Shown here: positions 16,987 through 25,441 of the stretch, piece by piece
Layout of the letters: each line of letters starts with the position of its first letter
How positions within the stretch are numbered: the first letter of the stretch is position 1
NCBI GenBank assembly: GCA_012031965.1
Contig: JAAUSC010000029.1
Coordinates: 1 to 47,334, forward strand
Length of the DNA: 47,334 nt
From: Scytonema sp. RU_4_4
GTDB taxonomy: Bacteria > Cyanobacteriota > Cyanobacteriia > Cyanobacteriales > Nostocaceae
Reading direction: 5' to 3'
Position numbers and translations under genes: made by a program
The notes under the pieces: model-generated
Database searches by the model: none
Told to the model about the DNA's origin: nothing
What the model saw: only the letters and a program-made list of their open reading frames with translations

Positions 16987-18315
16987 ATGACTGAGCAACG
17001 TGATGCTGATTTATCATCAGCTGATTCTCAACAGTTGACTGAATCGACTAATATAGTAACTAAGTCGGTCGATGATTCACGGACAAACCGCATTTCAGGT
17101 GTTTGGAACCAGACAACAGCACGGTTGATGAAACTCTTACCCGTAGAGAAAGTAGCACAGACAATTGTTGGGTGGTTTAGCGTCAACGAGGCGCAAGTCG
17201 CAGAAATTTTGGCAGCAATTCGAGCAGAACTCCCAACCACTGAAGCTCTCTTAATTGGTAAGCCCCAAGCAGGAAAAAGTTCAATCGTGCGAGGATTGAC
17301 CGGTGTTTCGGCAGAAATTGTCGGTCAAGGATTTCGTCCACACACACAACACACCGAGCGTTATGCCTACCCTTCAGGTGAACTGCCATTACTTATTTTT
17401 ACAGATACCGTCGGACTGGGAGATGTAAACCAGGACACTCAGACAATTATTCAGGAATTGGTTGGAGATTTACAACAAGAGAGTCGCCGCGCCAAAATCC
17501 TGATTTTGACTCTTAAAATCAATGACTTTGCAACTGATACATTGCGACAAATTGCTCAGCAACTGCGTCAGGAGTATCCAAACATTCCCTGTCTGCTGGC
17601 GGTGACTTGCTTGCATGAGGTTTATCCTCCTAGTAACGCTGATCATCCGGCATATCCACCAGATTTTGAGGAAGTTAACCGAGCATTTGCTGCCATACAG
17701 CAAGCCTTTACAGAATTATATGACCGCGCTGTCCTGATTGACTTCACCCTGGAAGAAGATGGCTACACGCCGGTGTTTTATGGCTTAGAAGCATTGAGAG
17801 ACACTTTAGCAGACTTACTACCAGAGGCAGAAGCCCGAACGATTTATCAGTTATTAGATGAAGACACTAGCAAACAAATTGGTCATCTTTACCGGGATAT
17901 TGGACGCCGTTATATTTTGGTATTTGCCATGATATCAGCTACGGTAGCAGCTGTGCCACTACCCTTTGCGACAATGCCAGCACTCACAGCTTTACAAGTC
18001 TCAATGGTGGGGCTGCTGGGAAAATTGTATGGACAAACGCTGACCCCATCGCAAGCAGGGGGTGTGGTGAGTGCGATCGCCAGTGGTTTTTTAGCACGAG
18101 CAGTCGCACGTGAGTTAATCAAATTCCTACCAGGTTTTGGTAGTGTGATAGCTGCTTCTTGGGCTGCTGCTTACACTTGGTCACTTGGGGAAGCAGCTTG
18201 CGTTTACTTTGGTGATTTAATGGGTGGAAAGAAACCTGATCCCAAGAAAATTCAATCTGTGATGCAAGATGCGTTCCAGGTCGCAAAAGAACGGTTTAAG
18301 GGTATGAAGCGTTGA
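16987..18315 (+). CDS. GTPase with C-terminal membrane-associated DUF697-like domain
   Basis: The 442-residue protein starts at ATG 16987 (TTG and GTG codons lie just upstream in frame). The GTPase domain (about 85-270) has Walker A GKPQAGKSS, the G3 motif in FTDTVGLGD and a weak G4 region. The C-terminal part (about 310-430) has hydrophobic helices (ILVFAMISATVAAVPLPFAT and GFGSVIAASWAAAYTWSLG) with the small-residue pattern of DUF697 proteins, which attach to or insert in membranes. The family is linked to envelope or tellurite-like stress in some bacteria; the role here is unknown. It starts 81 bases after the ArsR/Clp-N gene on the same strand and could be co-transcribed. Confidence 0.8.
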   Translation: MTEQRDADLSSADSQQLTESTNIVTKSVDDSRTNRISGVWNQTTARLMKLLPVEKVAQTIVGWFSVNEAQVAEILAAIRAELPTTEALLIGKPQAGKSSIVRGLTGVSAEIVGQGFRPHTQHTERYAYPSGELPLLIFTDTVGLGDVNQDTQTIIQELVGDLQQESRRAKILILTLKINDFATDTLRQIAQQLRQEYPNIPCLLAVTCLHEVYPPSNADHPAYPPDFEEVNRAFAAIQQAFTELYDRAVLIDFTLEEDGYTPVFYGLEALRDTLADLLPEAEARTIYQLLDEDTSKQIGHLYRDIGRRYILVFAMISATVAAVPLPFATMPALTALQVSMVGLLGKLYGQTLTPSQAGGVVSAIASGFLARAVARELIKFLPGFGSVIAASWAAAYTWSLGEAACVYFGDLMGGKKPDPKKIQSVMQDAFQVAKERFKGMKR

Positions 18316-18369
18316 GAGAACAGCTCTTGTGTCATGCAGCGATGATGGTTTTTAAAAATTTTTCTCTCA

Positions 18370-18777
18370 TCATGACTCAAAAAAAGCAGCTGGCGAAATG
18401 TGAAAAAACTCTGCCAGTTGACGAATGTGGTTCACGGTCAAATTGCGTTGACCACTCAAAACTTCAGATACTATAGATTCTGTTTTAAAGATAGGAACTA
18501 AATCTTTTTGCCGCAAACTTAGTTCAGCTATCAAGGCTTTGAGCAGTTCTACACCATGAATATCAGATATAGGTTTATGTTTTTCTTCGTACTCGTAAAC
18601 GAGAGTACCTAAGACATTAAGATAGTCTTGTTCATCTGGTGTTAATTCACCTTTATCGATAAGTGAATCTATGACTTTCTGCGTAGTCGTCAATTCTTCC
18701 TCTGAAGTAATTGGACGAGGAGGAAAAGTTTTGAGTAACTCGATATAAGCGTTAGTGCTAGGTGTACCAAGGGTCAT
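18370..18777 (-). CDS. higA: HigA-type antitoxin, XRE family
   Basis: The 135 residues start at ATG 18777, with AGGACTGGAAAA just ahead, inside the end of the toxin gene (20-base overlap). The C-terminal half is a helix-turn-helix (ELSLRQKDLVPIFKTESIVS, then EVLSGQRNLTVNHIRQLAEF); the N-terminal half would bind the toxin. HigA proteins neutralise HigB and repress the operon. The toxin upstream is interrupted by an amber codon while this gene is intact. The gene is convergent with the GTPase; only 54 bases separate their ends. Confidence 0.85.
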   Translation of the reverse strand: MTLGTPSTNAYIELLKTFPPRPITSEEELTTTQKVIDSLIDKGELTPDEQDYLNVLGTLVYEYEEKHKPISDIHGVELLKALIAELSLRQKDLVPIFKTESIVSEVLSGQRNLTVNHIRQLAEFFHISPAAFFES

Positions 18778-19060
18778 TTTTCCAGTCCTCTTTGTTGTAT
18801 TCTGCATGAGTGAGGACATGACGGATAAAAACTTTTTGGTATTTATAATCTACCAAGGCAATAAGCCGATAGTTATTACCGCCAATATTAAAAACTGTGA
18901 GATGACTAACCTGATCTGCTGAGGGGAAAAGCTGGCGTAACTCAACAAAGTTTTGCGATTGTGCCAATGATGCTAATTTGTACCAAAGTCGTAGGCTTGT
19001 TTCTGCGTTAGGATGCTTTTCCTAGAACTCAGCAATTCTTGAGCGAGAGATGATATGCAT
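18758..19060 (-). pseudogene. higB: HigB-type mRNA interferase with an in-frame amber codon
   Basis: HigB toxins cut translated mRNA at the ribosome. From ATG 19060 the protein reads MHIISRSRIAEF, meets TAG at 19022-19024, then continues in the same frame as EKHPNAETSLRLWYKLASL and on to the C-terminus RHVLTHAEYNKEDWKNDPWY, typical of HigB. The family has Trp at the stop position (EFWEKHP), so TGG to TAG is the simple explanation. The restored length is 100 residues, the family norm. An internal start could make only the last two thirds, which would lack the first strand-helix. It is followed by intact higA in the usual toxin-first order. Confidence 0.85.
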
Positions 19061-19174
19061 AAATTTTTAGTTTTAGTAAAATTCTGTTTGTTATAAGCGT
19101 CACCTCCAAAATATTTCTAAATCCAATCTTAGCAAATTGCGAAGATTAAGGTGGGCTTCAACCACCCTAATGAC

Positions 19175-20557
19175 CTACACAAGCACTGGAGTATTAATAT
19201 GCTTCTTCAAAGGCGTTGCAACCATCTGCAATCCTGCGGGTGTTGCGATGGTAAGACCACGACGAACAGGACGAACAGGACGCCTATTGACCAGGGAGAC
19301 TTGAAAGCGCGATAGAATTGTCGCCAATACGAGTTTCATTTCATACTGAGCAAACGCCAACCCAATACAGCGACGATTTCCACCACCAAAGGGCAAATAC
19401 TCATAAGGGGAGAATTGCCTTTCCAAAAAACGTTCTGGTTTAAACTGCTTTGATTGTGGGTAAGTTTCTTCCCTGTGGTGTGCTAAGTAGATACTGGGGA
19501 TAATGACTGTTCCCTCTGGGAGCGTGTAACCTTGAATTTCTATTGGCGATAATCGCACAATCCTAGGAAAAGTATTCATCGCAATGGGATATATCCGCAG
19601 GGTTTCTTGGCAAAGCGCATTTATGTAAGGCAATTTGGTCACAGTACTTGGCTCTAGGTTGTCGCCAAGGGTATCCAGTTCCCTCAGCAACTTGTCGCGC
19701 ACTTCTGGTAAATAGTCAATCCAGTAAAACGCCCAAGTTAATGCTGAAGCAGTCGTTTCATGTCCAGCCACCATCAGAGTCATCAACTCATCGCGTAACT
19801 CTTCATCAGTCATCGCTTGACCATCTTCATAACGAGCAGACATCATCAAAGTGAGAATATCTTGCCGATTTTGAGGAGATTCTGCACGACGTTCCCGAAT
19901 CAGCGCATAAATCATTTCATCTATTTGTTGTCGCAGGCGTAGCACTCGACCCCAAGGACTCCATGCGCCTAAATCTTTTTGTATAAACCGAAAAAATAAG
20001 CCAGCAGACAAAAGGGGGGAACCGATAGAATCCAACAGTACACTCAACAATTGTCGGATTTTTTCTAAACGGGGTCCTTCATCTAAGCCAAACACCACCC
20101 GCAAGATAACGCGCAAGGTAATTTCTTGCATCGACGCACGGATGTTAAATGGCTTACCCATCTTCCAGTTGTTACTCACTTGCTGCGTGATTTCGCGGAT
20201 AGTTTCACCGTAAGCACGCATCCGGTCACCATGAAAAGGAGGGGTTAACAATTGACGTTGGCGTTGGTGGCAATCGCCATTTAGTAGAATCAGGGAGTTA
20301 GACCCCAGCAAAAATTGTAAACCTCGGTTTCCACTTCCAGCATCTAAGTCACTCGAATCAGCATTAAAAATTTGTTGCAGTGCTTGAGGATGACTGAAGA
20401 AGACAATAGGAGAATCGTTACGACTCCAAAGAGTGAAGCTATCACCGTATTCCCTAGCAAAATCTTCCACATATTCCAACGGCTGAAAAATGAATTTCAT
20501 CCGGCGCAGGAAAACCGACATTTTGGGTCCATCAGGCAGATTGTTTATTGCTCTCAT
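19175..20557 (-). CDS. cytochrome P450, CYP110-like, second copy
   Basis: Haem monooxygenase of 460 residues from ATG 20557 (a GTG lies six bases upstream in frame). Motifs: AGHETTASALTWAFYW in the I-helix, CQETLRIYP for ExxR, PERFLERQFSPYEY, and the haem loop FGGGNRRCIGLAFA. The order and spacing match the P450 at 831-2225, and long blocks are shared, so the two are paralogues from one duplication followed by divergence. No ferredoxin or reductase is nearby. Substrate unknown; CYP110 members elsewhere act on lipids or terpenoids. Its downstream side holds a short inverted repeat (GGTGG / CCACC at 19150-19166) without a T-run. Confidence 0.93.
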   Translation of the reverse strand: MRAINNLPDGPKMSVFLRRMKFIFQPLEYVEDFAREYGDSFTLWSRNDSPIVFFSHPQALQQIFNADSSDLDAGSGNRGLQFLLGSNSLILLNGDCHQRQRQLLTPPFHGDRMRAYGETIREITQQVSNNWKMGKPFNIRASMQEITLRVILRVVFGLDEGPRLEKIRQLLSVLLDSIGSPLLSAGLFFRFIQKDLGAWSPWGRVLRLRQQIDEMIYALIRERRAESPQNRQDILTLMMSARYEDGQAMTDEELRDELMTLMVAGHETTASALTWAFYWIDYLPEVRDKLLRELDTLGDNLEPSTVTKLPYINALCQETLRIYPIAMNTFPRIVRLSPIEIQGYTLPEGTVIIPSIYLAHHREETYPQSKQFKPERFLERQFSPYEYLPFGGGNRRCIGLAFAQYEMKLVLATILSRFQVSLVNRRPVRPVRRGLTIATPAGLQMVATPLKKHINTPVLV

Positions 20558-20591
20558 AAACACTTGTGGCGTTGAGCGCTGATTGCTTCTA

Positions 20592-21207
20592 TTGTCACCT
20601 TTTTAAGGAAGATGTGTGTAAAATAACGACCGCAGTCAACCGGGCTGCAACCTTTGCACAAGAAAAAAAGTTCTTTTCATCGATGTAGATATTCAAGATT
20701 CTGCCAGTTGGTGGTTTGGACGTGGTTAGAATAGCATGGGATTCAATTTATCACAATCAACTGACCCCCAAACTTTTAAGTTATTTACGAGGAATAACAG
20801 GTTACGATTTAGTTGTAGTAGATACGCCTCCTGCGCTCTGAAGCATTGGCGACGGTCGTTGCTGTAGCAGATTATCTAGTTTTGCCTACGTCATATGCAC
20901 CAATGGATTTGACTGTCCTTATCGAGACAGTCCAACAAGTCGTCATTCCCGTTGAAAAGCCCCATCGGATTCTGCTGACTAAGGTGGATTCGCGGAGTTT
21001 AGGGGAAGTGCTAGAAGCTCAAAACACTCTTATGCAGATAGGAATTCCTGCTTGTAAAACTTTCATCCGTGCCTACAAAGCGCACGAAGAGCTGCGCTTG
21101 AGGGTGTGTTAATTACCCAATGGCGAGGAAAGAATGCACAGGAGGCGAAGTCAGACTACCGTTAAGTAGCTGAAGAACTAAAGCGTGATTGGAGGGAACA
21201 TGTCTGA
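20592..21207 (+). pseudogene. ParA-family ATPase, multiply frameshifted
   Basis: Pieces of a ParA ATPase appear in shifting frames. The Walker A region reads KEDVCKITTAVNRAATFAQE in place of KGGVGKTTTAVN, so three key residues are changed. FIDVDIQDSASWWFGR follows only after one base is added near 20668-20675. An in-frame stop comes next. Then GYDLVVVDTPPAL and, in another frame, EALATVVAVADYLVLPTSYA to FIRAYKAHEE are readable, and a further base is missing at about 21090 before the tail ITQWRGKNAQEAKSDYR. At least four lesions make this a true pseudogene, not a single read error. ParA proteins position DNA or large complexes in the cell. It overlaps the start of the coiled-coil gene at 21200 by eight bases, so the two were a translationally coupled pair. 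Confidence 0.85.
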
Positions 21208-21895
21208 GAAACATCTTTCTGACTTATTACAAGAAGAAGTGCAAAAATTTTCACCGTCAGAAGGTGAAACGACTATCGATGTTGTTGCTATTTCTGATGA
21301 GAATTCCTCCACGTCCTCCGATAATGATAAAGATAAAGAAGAGGGTTCTGCTCAAGTAGAGGAGGAATCAAAACAAGCAGTCGAGCCAACAACTTCTGGA
21401 TATACAAACTCAACACAAGTTGAGTTAGAAGCAACTGTAAAAGAGTTGAAAGAAACTGTGGAAAAGGCACAGCAGAAAGAATATTCTCTTGCTCAAGAAT
21501 TAAAAGAAACTGTGGGAAAGGCACAGCAAAAAGAATATTATATTGTCCAAGAATTAAAAGAAACTGTGGAAAAAGCACAGCAAAAAGAAGTTTTTCTTCA
21601 GCAGGAAGTGACTGATTTACGATCAGCATTAGCTGAGCAAACAAAATTAGCAGCAAGGCTAAAAACTGAACTTGATGATGCAAAACAGGCAGCGATACAA
21701 CTTGCAGAAGCTAATTCACAACTGACAGAAACAATCAGTACAATCAGTACAATACAAAAGCCAAAAGAAAAGCAAAAAGAACACATTCAACCACAAAAAA
21801 GCTATAGAAAATCATACCGTTTACCAGACAATATGCCTGCAAATAAGCCGGAAGAATCTGTTGACAATTCCTCCCCGATGTGGTTACTTGATTAA
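21200..21895 (+). CDS. coiled-coil partner protein of a ParA-type ATPase
   Basis: The 231 residues start at ATG 21200 with GGAGG seven bases before. The N-terminal 75 residues are acidic and disordered; residues about 75-185 are a coiled coil with three near-identical 18-residue repeats (LKETVEKAQQKEYSLAQE and variants), then LRSALAEQTKLAARLKTEL. The tail is basic then short, ending SPMWLLD. The ParA gene it overlaps is decayed, so the partner is now an orphan. Small coiled-coil proteins next to ParA ATPases include McdB, which positions carboxysomes and, as I recall, carries a conserved C-terminal Trp; the Trp here fits but does not prove it. A plasmid- or other cargo-positioning adaptor is equally possible. 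A terminator follows at 21999. Confidence 0.65.
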   Translation: MSEKHLSDLLQEEVQKFSPSEGETTIDVVAISDENSSTSSDNDKDKEEGSAQVEEESKQAVEPTTSGYTNSTQVELEATVKELKETVEKAQQKEYSLAQELKETVGKAQQKEYYIVQELKETVEKAQQKEVFLQQEVTDLRSALAEQTKLAARLKTELDDAKQAAIQLAEANSQLTETISTISTIQKPKEKQKEHIQPQKSYRKSYRLPDNMPANKPEESVDNSSPMWLLD

Positions 21896-21998
21896 GAAAT
21901 TAAGCAAATATTGCGTATAAGCGTAAGGCTAGAGAAATAGCAATATTATTTGATTTGTGTGAAAGTGCCTGCGCGTAGTGCATAAATTGAGAGACTCA

Positions 21999-22038
21999 GA
22001 TTCCCGAATTCGTAAAAGTTGTCGGGAATCTTGTTTTT
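21999..22038 (+). terminator. rho-independent terminator of the coiled-coil gene
   Basis: GATTCCCGA and its inverse TCGGGAATC form a nine-pair stem followed by TTGTTTTT. It lies about 100 bases past the stop codon of the gene at 21200-21895. Confidence 0.8.
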
Positions 22039-22099
22039 CACGTTCTTTGTAGCGTGCCCGTAGGGCTTATGATTTAGGACTGCTATACACTTCATGCTG

Positions 22100-23008
22100 T
22101 TAGACAAAATCCTGCAACTGGTCATTCCGGAACTCTAAAATAGATTGAGCTGTGATTTGCGGCTCTTCCAAATGAGGAACATGACCACACTCTTTAATCC
22201 AAATAAGTTTACTATTTGGAATTGCCAGCTTAAACCTCTTGGCATCTCTAATCCCTAAAATCTTGTCAGAATCACCCCACAAAATAAGTGTTGGTTGCAC
22301 AATTTCTGCGAGTTTCTTAAATCTAAAAGCAGAGTAACCGCCACTTTTTGTAAAAGCAATTAAAGCTTTATGCCAGTCGGAACATTCTAAATGTAATGCT
22401 GTACATAATTGGGCATCAAGTGATGCTAACTGCTTATTTTTATAAGCAGCGCGGGAGATACTTGCCCGAACTTTGGGACTACGCAAAAATTGAGTAGCCC
22501 AATAATCTAACGGTGGAAACATTAATTTACTTAATGGTGAACCACCTGTTAAACCAGCACTATCAATTAATACTAGCTTTTGGACGATTTTTGGGTAAGT
22601 CAAGGTGAAATCAATCGCTGCTGCACCTCCCATTGAAGCGCCCACTAAAATGATGGGTTTGTTAATTAGGGTTTTCCAGAAATAATAGAGATGGGTTTTA
22701 ATGTCACTTGGTCTAAACTTGACTCCGACTGGTCTATCTGTAAATCCAAAACCTAATAAATCTACTGCCCATGTCTCGTTTTGTACTGCAAGTAGAGGAA
22801 TAAGGCGACGAAATTCTAATACAGAACCATCAAAACCATGAATCAATACTATGGGTGTACCTCCACTTCCCTGATGTACATAAGTTGTAGTAATTGGTTG
22901 TGTACTCAAGGGAGTGGTAAGAGCAATTTGCTCAATGCTTTGAGCAAGAGCAATTGAGGAGGATTCTGTGAGTGTACTAACTGTAGTCGGTAAAAAACTT
23001 GGAAACAT
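22100..23008 (-). CDS. alpha/beta-fold hydrolase
   Basis: The 302 residues start at ATG 23008 (a TTG 36 bases upstream is less likely). The fold landmarks are the oxyanion HGFDGS, nucleophile elbow GASMGG (Ser nucleophile), the acid in LWGDSDKI and the His in CGHVPHLEEP. The cap region contains PLSKLMFPPLDYW. The N-terminal 45 residues are a poorly conserved helix without a clear signal peptide. The family includes esterases, lipases and C-C hydrolases; this one resembles the many cyanobacterial alpha/beta hydrolases of unknown substrate. It is divergent from hsp20, with about 215 bases between the two starts. Confidence 0.88.
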   Translation of the reverse strand: MFPSFLPTTVSTLTESSSIALAQSIEQIALTTPLSTQPITTTYVHQGSGGTPIVLIHGFDGSVLEFRRLIPLLAVQNETWAVDLLGFGFTDRPVGVKFRPSDIKTHLYYFWKTLINKPIILVGASMGGAAAIDFTLTYPKIVQKLVLIDSAGLTGGSPLSKLMFPPLDYWATQFLRSPKVRASISRAAYKNKQLASLDAQLCTALHLECSDWHKALIAFTKSGGYSAFRFKKLAEIVQPTLILWGDSDKILGIRDAKRFKLAIPNSKLIWIKECGHVPHLEEPQITAQSILEFRNDQLQDFV

Positions 23009-23196
23009 AAGATTTAGTTTACCTTGTGGCAGTGGAGTGGGCAATACCCTTTATTGAGGGACTTATATTATGTCTAATTTCGTGGTCGGTCATTAAGATT
23101 TTTTTGGTGATAAGAACCGAACCAACAATATTTTTAGCTTGCAATAATATGAGAATCAAAGGAAAGATTTGATTCCTGACTTGATGAAAAAAATGA

Positions 23197-23213
23197 TTTT
23201 CTTGATAAGAGGG
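23197..23213 (+). promoter_or_regulatory. candidate RNA thermometer over the hsp20 ribosome binding site
   Basis: In the mRNA, UUUUCUU pairs with AAGAGGG across a three-base loop (GAU), using four Watson-Crick and three G-U pairs. The paired AAGAGGG is the Shine-Dalgarno sequence, 11 bases before the hsp20 ATG. Four uridines facing the ribosome site in a short weak hairpin is the pattern of fourU-type thermometers, and hsp17 of another cyanobacterium is known to use a very simple thermometer. Function here is inference. Confidence 0.5.
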
Positions 23214-23223
23214 AGAACTATAT

Positions 23224-23670
23224 ATGTTAAGTCGTTGGAACCCCAGACAAGAATTTAACGCTCTCAGCGATCAACTCAACCGCCTATTTGATGAAACTCT
23301 AGCGCCGACTAGAAGTTGGGAAGGCTTCGTAAGATTTCCTGCGGCTGAACTGACTGAAGCAGATGATGCTATCCATTTGAAGTTAGAAGTTCCAGGCTTA
23401 GAAGCCAAAGATATAGATATTCAAGTGACAGAAAATGCCGTTTCTATCAGTGGTGAGCGTAAGTCTGAAACCAAAACTGAGGAGAAAGGCTACACGCGCA
23501 GTGAATTCCACTATGGGAAATTTCAACGCGTCATTCCTTTACCGACTTATATTCAAAACACCAAAGTCACCGCAGAATATAAAAACGGTATTTTGAATCT
23601 GACATTGCCTAAAAAGGAAGAAGCGAAAAACAAAGTTGTCAAAGTTAATCTCGAACAAGCTGCTCACTAA
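23224..23670 (+). CDS. hspA: small heat-shock protein, Hsp20 family
   Basis: The 148-residue protein is an ATP-independent chaperone that forms large oligomers and holds unfolding proteins, also at membranes in cyanobacteria. The start MLSRWNPRQEFNALSDQLNRLF is typical of bacterial class A Hsp20. The alpha-crystallin domain (about 40-135) contains VPGLEAKDIDIQVTENAVSI, the FHYGKFQRVIPLP strand and the conserved NGILNLTLPK motif. The C-terminus lacks a clean IXI motif but has KVVKVNL. The ribosome site GAGGGAG is inside a possible hairpin that could respond to temperature. A terminator follows at 23734. No CIRCE operator was seen upstream. Confidence 0.95.
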   Translation: MLSRWNPRQEFNALSDQLNRLFDETLAPTRSWEGFVRFPAAELTEADDAIHLKLEVPGLEAKDIDIQVTENAVSISGERKSETKTEEKGYTRSEFHYGKFQRVIPLPTYIQNTKVTAEYKNGILNLTLPKKEEAKNKVVKVNLEQAAH

Positions 23671-23733
23671 ACTGTTGTAAATTTCTACAGCGCAGTATAA
23701 ATTTCTTCCTCATGACTCTGTGACTTAAATATC

Positions 23734-23766
23734 AGCCTGGTTGCATTATAGCTACCAGGCTTTTTC
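23734..23766 (+). terminator. rho-independent terminator of hsp20
   Basis: AGCCTGGT and its inverse ACCAGGCT with a 12-base loop, followed by TTTTT, 64 bases past the hsp20 stop codon. Confidence 0.85.
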
Positions 23767-23895
23767 ATCATCTTGTGCAACGCATTAAATTGTTATAGCG
23801 GTTCTCATTTGGCTAAGGTACAGATTTATCTCTTGTCTGTCTGCTATAGGCTGCGGTTAATTCTTTCTTTTTGTACCTCACCTAGGCGGGAAACG

Positions 23896-24528
23896 CTATA
23901 AACCAACGCCGTTTTTGGCAAACTCTTCTACAGTTGTGTCTGAAAATTCATGGCTCGCCATAGCCTGTAACATTGGTAAAGGTAAAGTCAGATGATGAGC
24001 ACCAGCTTGTAGCGATGCTGCAGCTTCTTCTGGTGATTTAATACTAGCTGCTAAGATTTCAGTATTGCTGCCATTGAGTACGCTAGCCATATTTTGTACT
24101 AAGGCAATTCCATCACCTAATAAACGGGTAGCACGATTGACATAGGCGATCGCCATTCTAGCACCCGCCTCCCGTGCTACTGCTGCCTGTGCTGCACTGT
24201 AAATGGCTGTTACTGAACAAGTTATCTCTGGCGACAAACTCGCCACCACAGCAAACCCCACTGGTGTTGCTGGAATCTTTAACACAGTTTGTTTGCCAAT
24301 AATCTCAAAAGCTTTCTTCCCTTCCGCCAGCATCCCCTCAAAATCAGACGACATGAGCTGGTAAAACACTGGTCCTGAAGTCAACTGCGTCAATTTTTTC
24401 AGCGTGGTTTCAGGTGGGTTCTCGCTTTTTGCTAAAAGCGTTGGATTCGTCGTGATGCCTTTTACCCAGCCCATTCCACTGGCAATTTCAGCTTCAGAGA
24501 CAATTGCTGAGTCCAGATAGATTGCCAT
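23896..24528 (-). CDS. transaldolase / fructose-6-phosphate aldolase family
   Basis: The 210-residue protein starts at ATG 24528 (MAIYLDSAIVSEAEIASGMG). The short transaldolase family (TalC/Fsa, about 215 residues) is recognised by GITTNPTLLAKS, the Schiff-base Lys in VLKIPAT, CSVTAIYSAAQA and AYVNRATRLLGDG. It moves a dihydroxyacetone unit between sugar phosphates or splits fructose-6-phosphate; the two activities cannot be told apart from these motifs. It acts in the cytosol in the pentose phosphate network. It is divergent from the DUF433 gene, with about 175 bases between. Confidence 0.9.
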   Translation of the reverse strand: MAIYLDSAIVSEAEIASGMGWVKGITTNPTLLAKSENPPETTLKKLTQLTSGPVFYQLMSSDFEGMLAEGKKAFEIIGKQTVLKIPATPVGFAVVASLSPEITCSVTAIYSAAQAAVAREAGARMAIAYVNRATRLLGDGIALVQNMASVLNGSNTEILAASIKSPEEAAASLQAGAHHLTLPLPMLQAMASHEFSDTTVEEFAKNGVGL

Positions 24529-24702
24529 GATTGTCTCACTTTTTGAGATGTTGCAACAACATAGGTATGATCTCACATTCCGCACCTTGAATGGTAGCAG
24601 TTCTCTTAAAAGCATTTAGGGCAATGAACTGTTGCGGCATAACAACGACCTTGAAGCAGACAGATGTTTGCTACTATCAGAGTAGAAATTTTAGTATCAC
24701 TT

Positions 24703-25041
24703 ATGGCACTGTCAATCATAGCCGAGCCTGCACCATTAGAAACTAACGCTGATGGTGTCGTTCGGGTAGGCAAAACTCGCGTAACACTGGATACGGTCGT
24801 TGCTGTTTTCAAACAAGGAGCAACAGCAGAAGAAATTGTTTACCGTTATCCATCGCTGAAGCTGGCTGATGTATACGCCACAATTGCCTTTTACCTCAAT
24901 CATCAGCAAGAAGTTGAGATATACCTACAGCAGCGGCTGCAGCAAACGCAAGAAGTTCGCAGGATGAACCAGCAAAGGTTTGACCCGCAAGGGTTACGTG
25001 ACAGATTGCTTGCTCGTAAGGCTGAGCAGGAAGCATGTTGA
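24703..25041 (+). CDS. DUF433 antitoxin
   Basis: The 112-residue protein starts at ATG 24703 (an upstream in-frame ATG at 24664 is possible). It has the DUF433 core: a short N-terminal part, GVVRVGKTRVTLDTVVAVF, the helix ATAEEIVYRYPSLKLADVY, then AFYLNHQQEVEIYLQQR. DUF433 proteins are helix-turn-helix antitoxins that pair with DUF5615 PIN-like toxins. Its TGA overlaps the ATG of the toxin in ATGTTGA, so translation was coupled. The toxin is split by the TnpB element, leaving an intact antitoxin. Another DUF433 pair lies at 33952-34743. Confidence 0.85.
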   Translation: MALSIIAEPAPLETNADGVVRVGKTRVTLDTVVAVFKQGATAEEIVYRYPSLKLADVYATIAFYLNHQQEVEIYLQQRLQQTQEVRRMNQQRFDPQGLRDRLLARKAEQEAC

Positions 25042-25083
25042 AGCTGCTTGCTGACGAAAACTTCGACAATACTATCAGGCTGC

Positions 25084-25149
25084 AAGTGGGAGGATGAGAA
25101 CCCCTGAGGATGCGGCATGGAGCGGGGCGCGGAATGACACATCCGTCCT
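25084..25149 (+). repeat. left-end structured repeat, copy A
   Basis: It starts AAGTGGGAGGATGAGAACCC and ends CATCCGTCCT; the GGATG near the front can pair with CATCC near the end. The reverse complement of 33011-33074 matches it over the whole length with scattered changes. It belongs to the left end of the TnpB element. Confidence 0.7.
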
Positions 25150-25183
25150 TTAGGCAGGGTGATGAAATCCGACGCAACGGGTT

Positions 25184-25378
25184 TTAACCCGTTGTTTCTC
25201 TTCTTTTTTCTTGAATAAGAGCCTCAATATATTCACTAGCGCTAGTCTTTTCTTTGATAGCCTGTTCGCAAACAAAGTACCAAGCTGTGTTAGTCAGAAA
25301 TATCCCATGTTGCTTCTTTAACTCTTGATGCAACGCGGGTTGATTCTTGACCCTCTTTTTGCCTTTACCTGTTGACAT
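25184..25378 (-). CDS. small ribbon-helix-helix protein carried by the TnpB element
   Basis: The 64 residues start at ATG 25378 and read divergently from tnpB, with 48 bases between the starts. The N-terminus is basic (MSTGKGKKRVKNQPALHQEL). The pattern HGIFLTNTAWYFVCEQAIKE followed by KTSASEYIEALIQEKR is that of an Arc/CopG-type DNA-binding fold: one strand and two helices. The stop codon lies inside the palindrome CAACGGGTTTTAACCCGTTG (25174-25193), a likely terminator or left-end hairpin. A ten-base inverted repeat in the shared promoter region fits an operator. It probably represses itself and tnpB; this is inference. Confidence 0.6.
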   Translation of the reverse strand: MSTGKGKKRVKNQPALHQELKKQHGIFLTNTAWYFVCEQAIKEKTSASEYIEALIQEKRRETTG

Positions 25379-25383
25379 TTTTA

Positions 25384-25441
25384 GTACAGTTGAGTATTCT
25401 CTTTAGAGGCTACCAAGTTAAAAGAGGTGAGTCAACTGTAC
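25384..25441. promoter_or_regulatory. divergent promoter with inverted-repeat operator
   Basis: GTACAGTTGA (25384-25393) and its exact inverse TCAACTGTAC (25432-25441) flank the 48-base region between the RHH gene and tnpB. The right half-site lies in the first codons of tnpB, the left one just ahead of the RHH start. The layout suits a dimeric RHH repressor controlling both genes. Confidence 0.5.

Noticed and set aside
23041-23223. CIRCE heat-shock operator before hsp20
   Set aside because: No TTAGCACTC / GAGTGCTAA inverted repeat is present.
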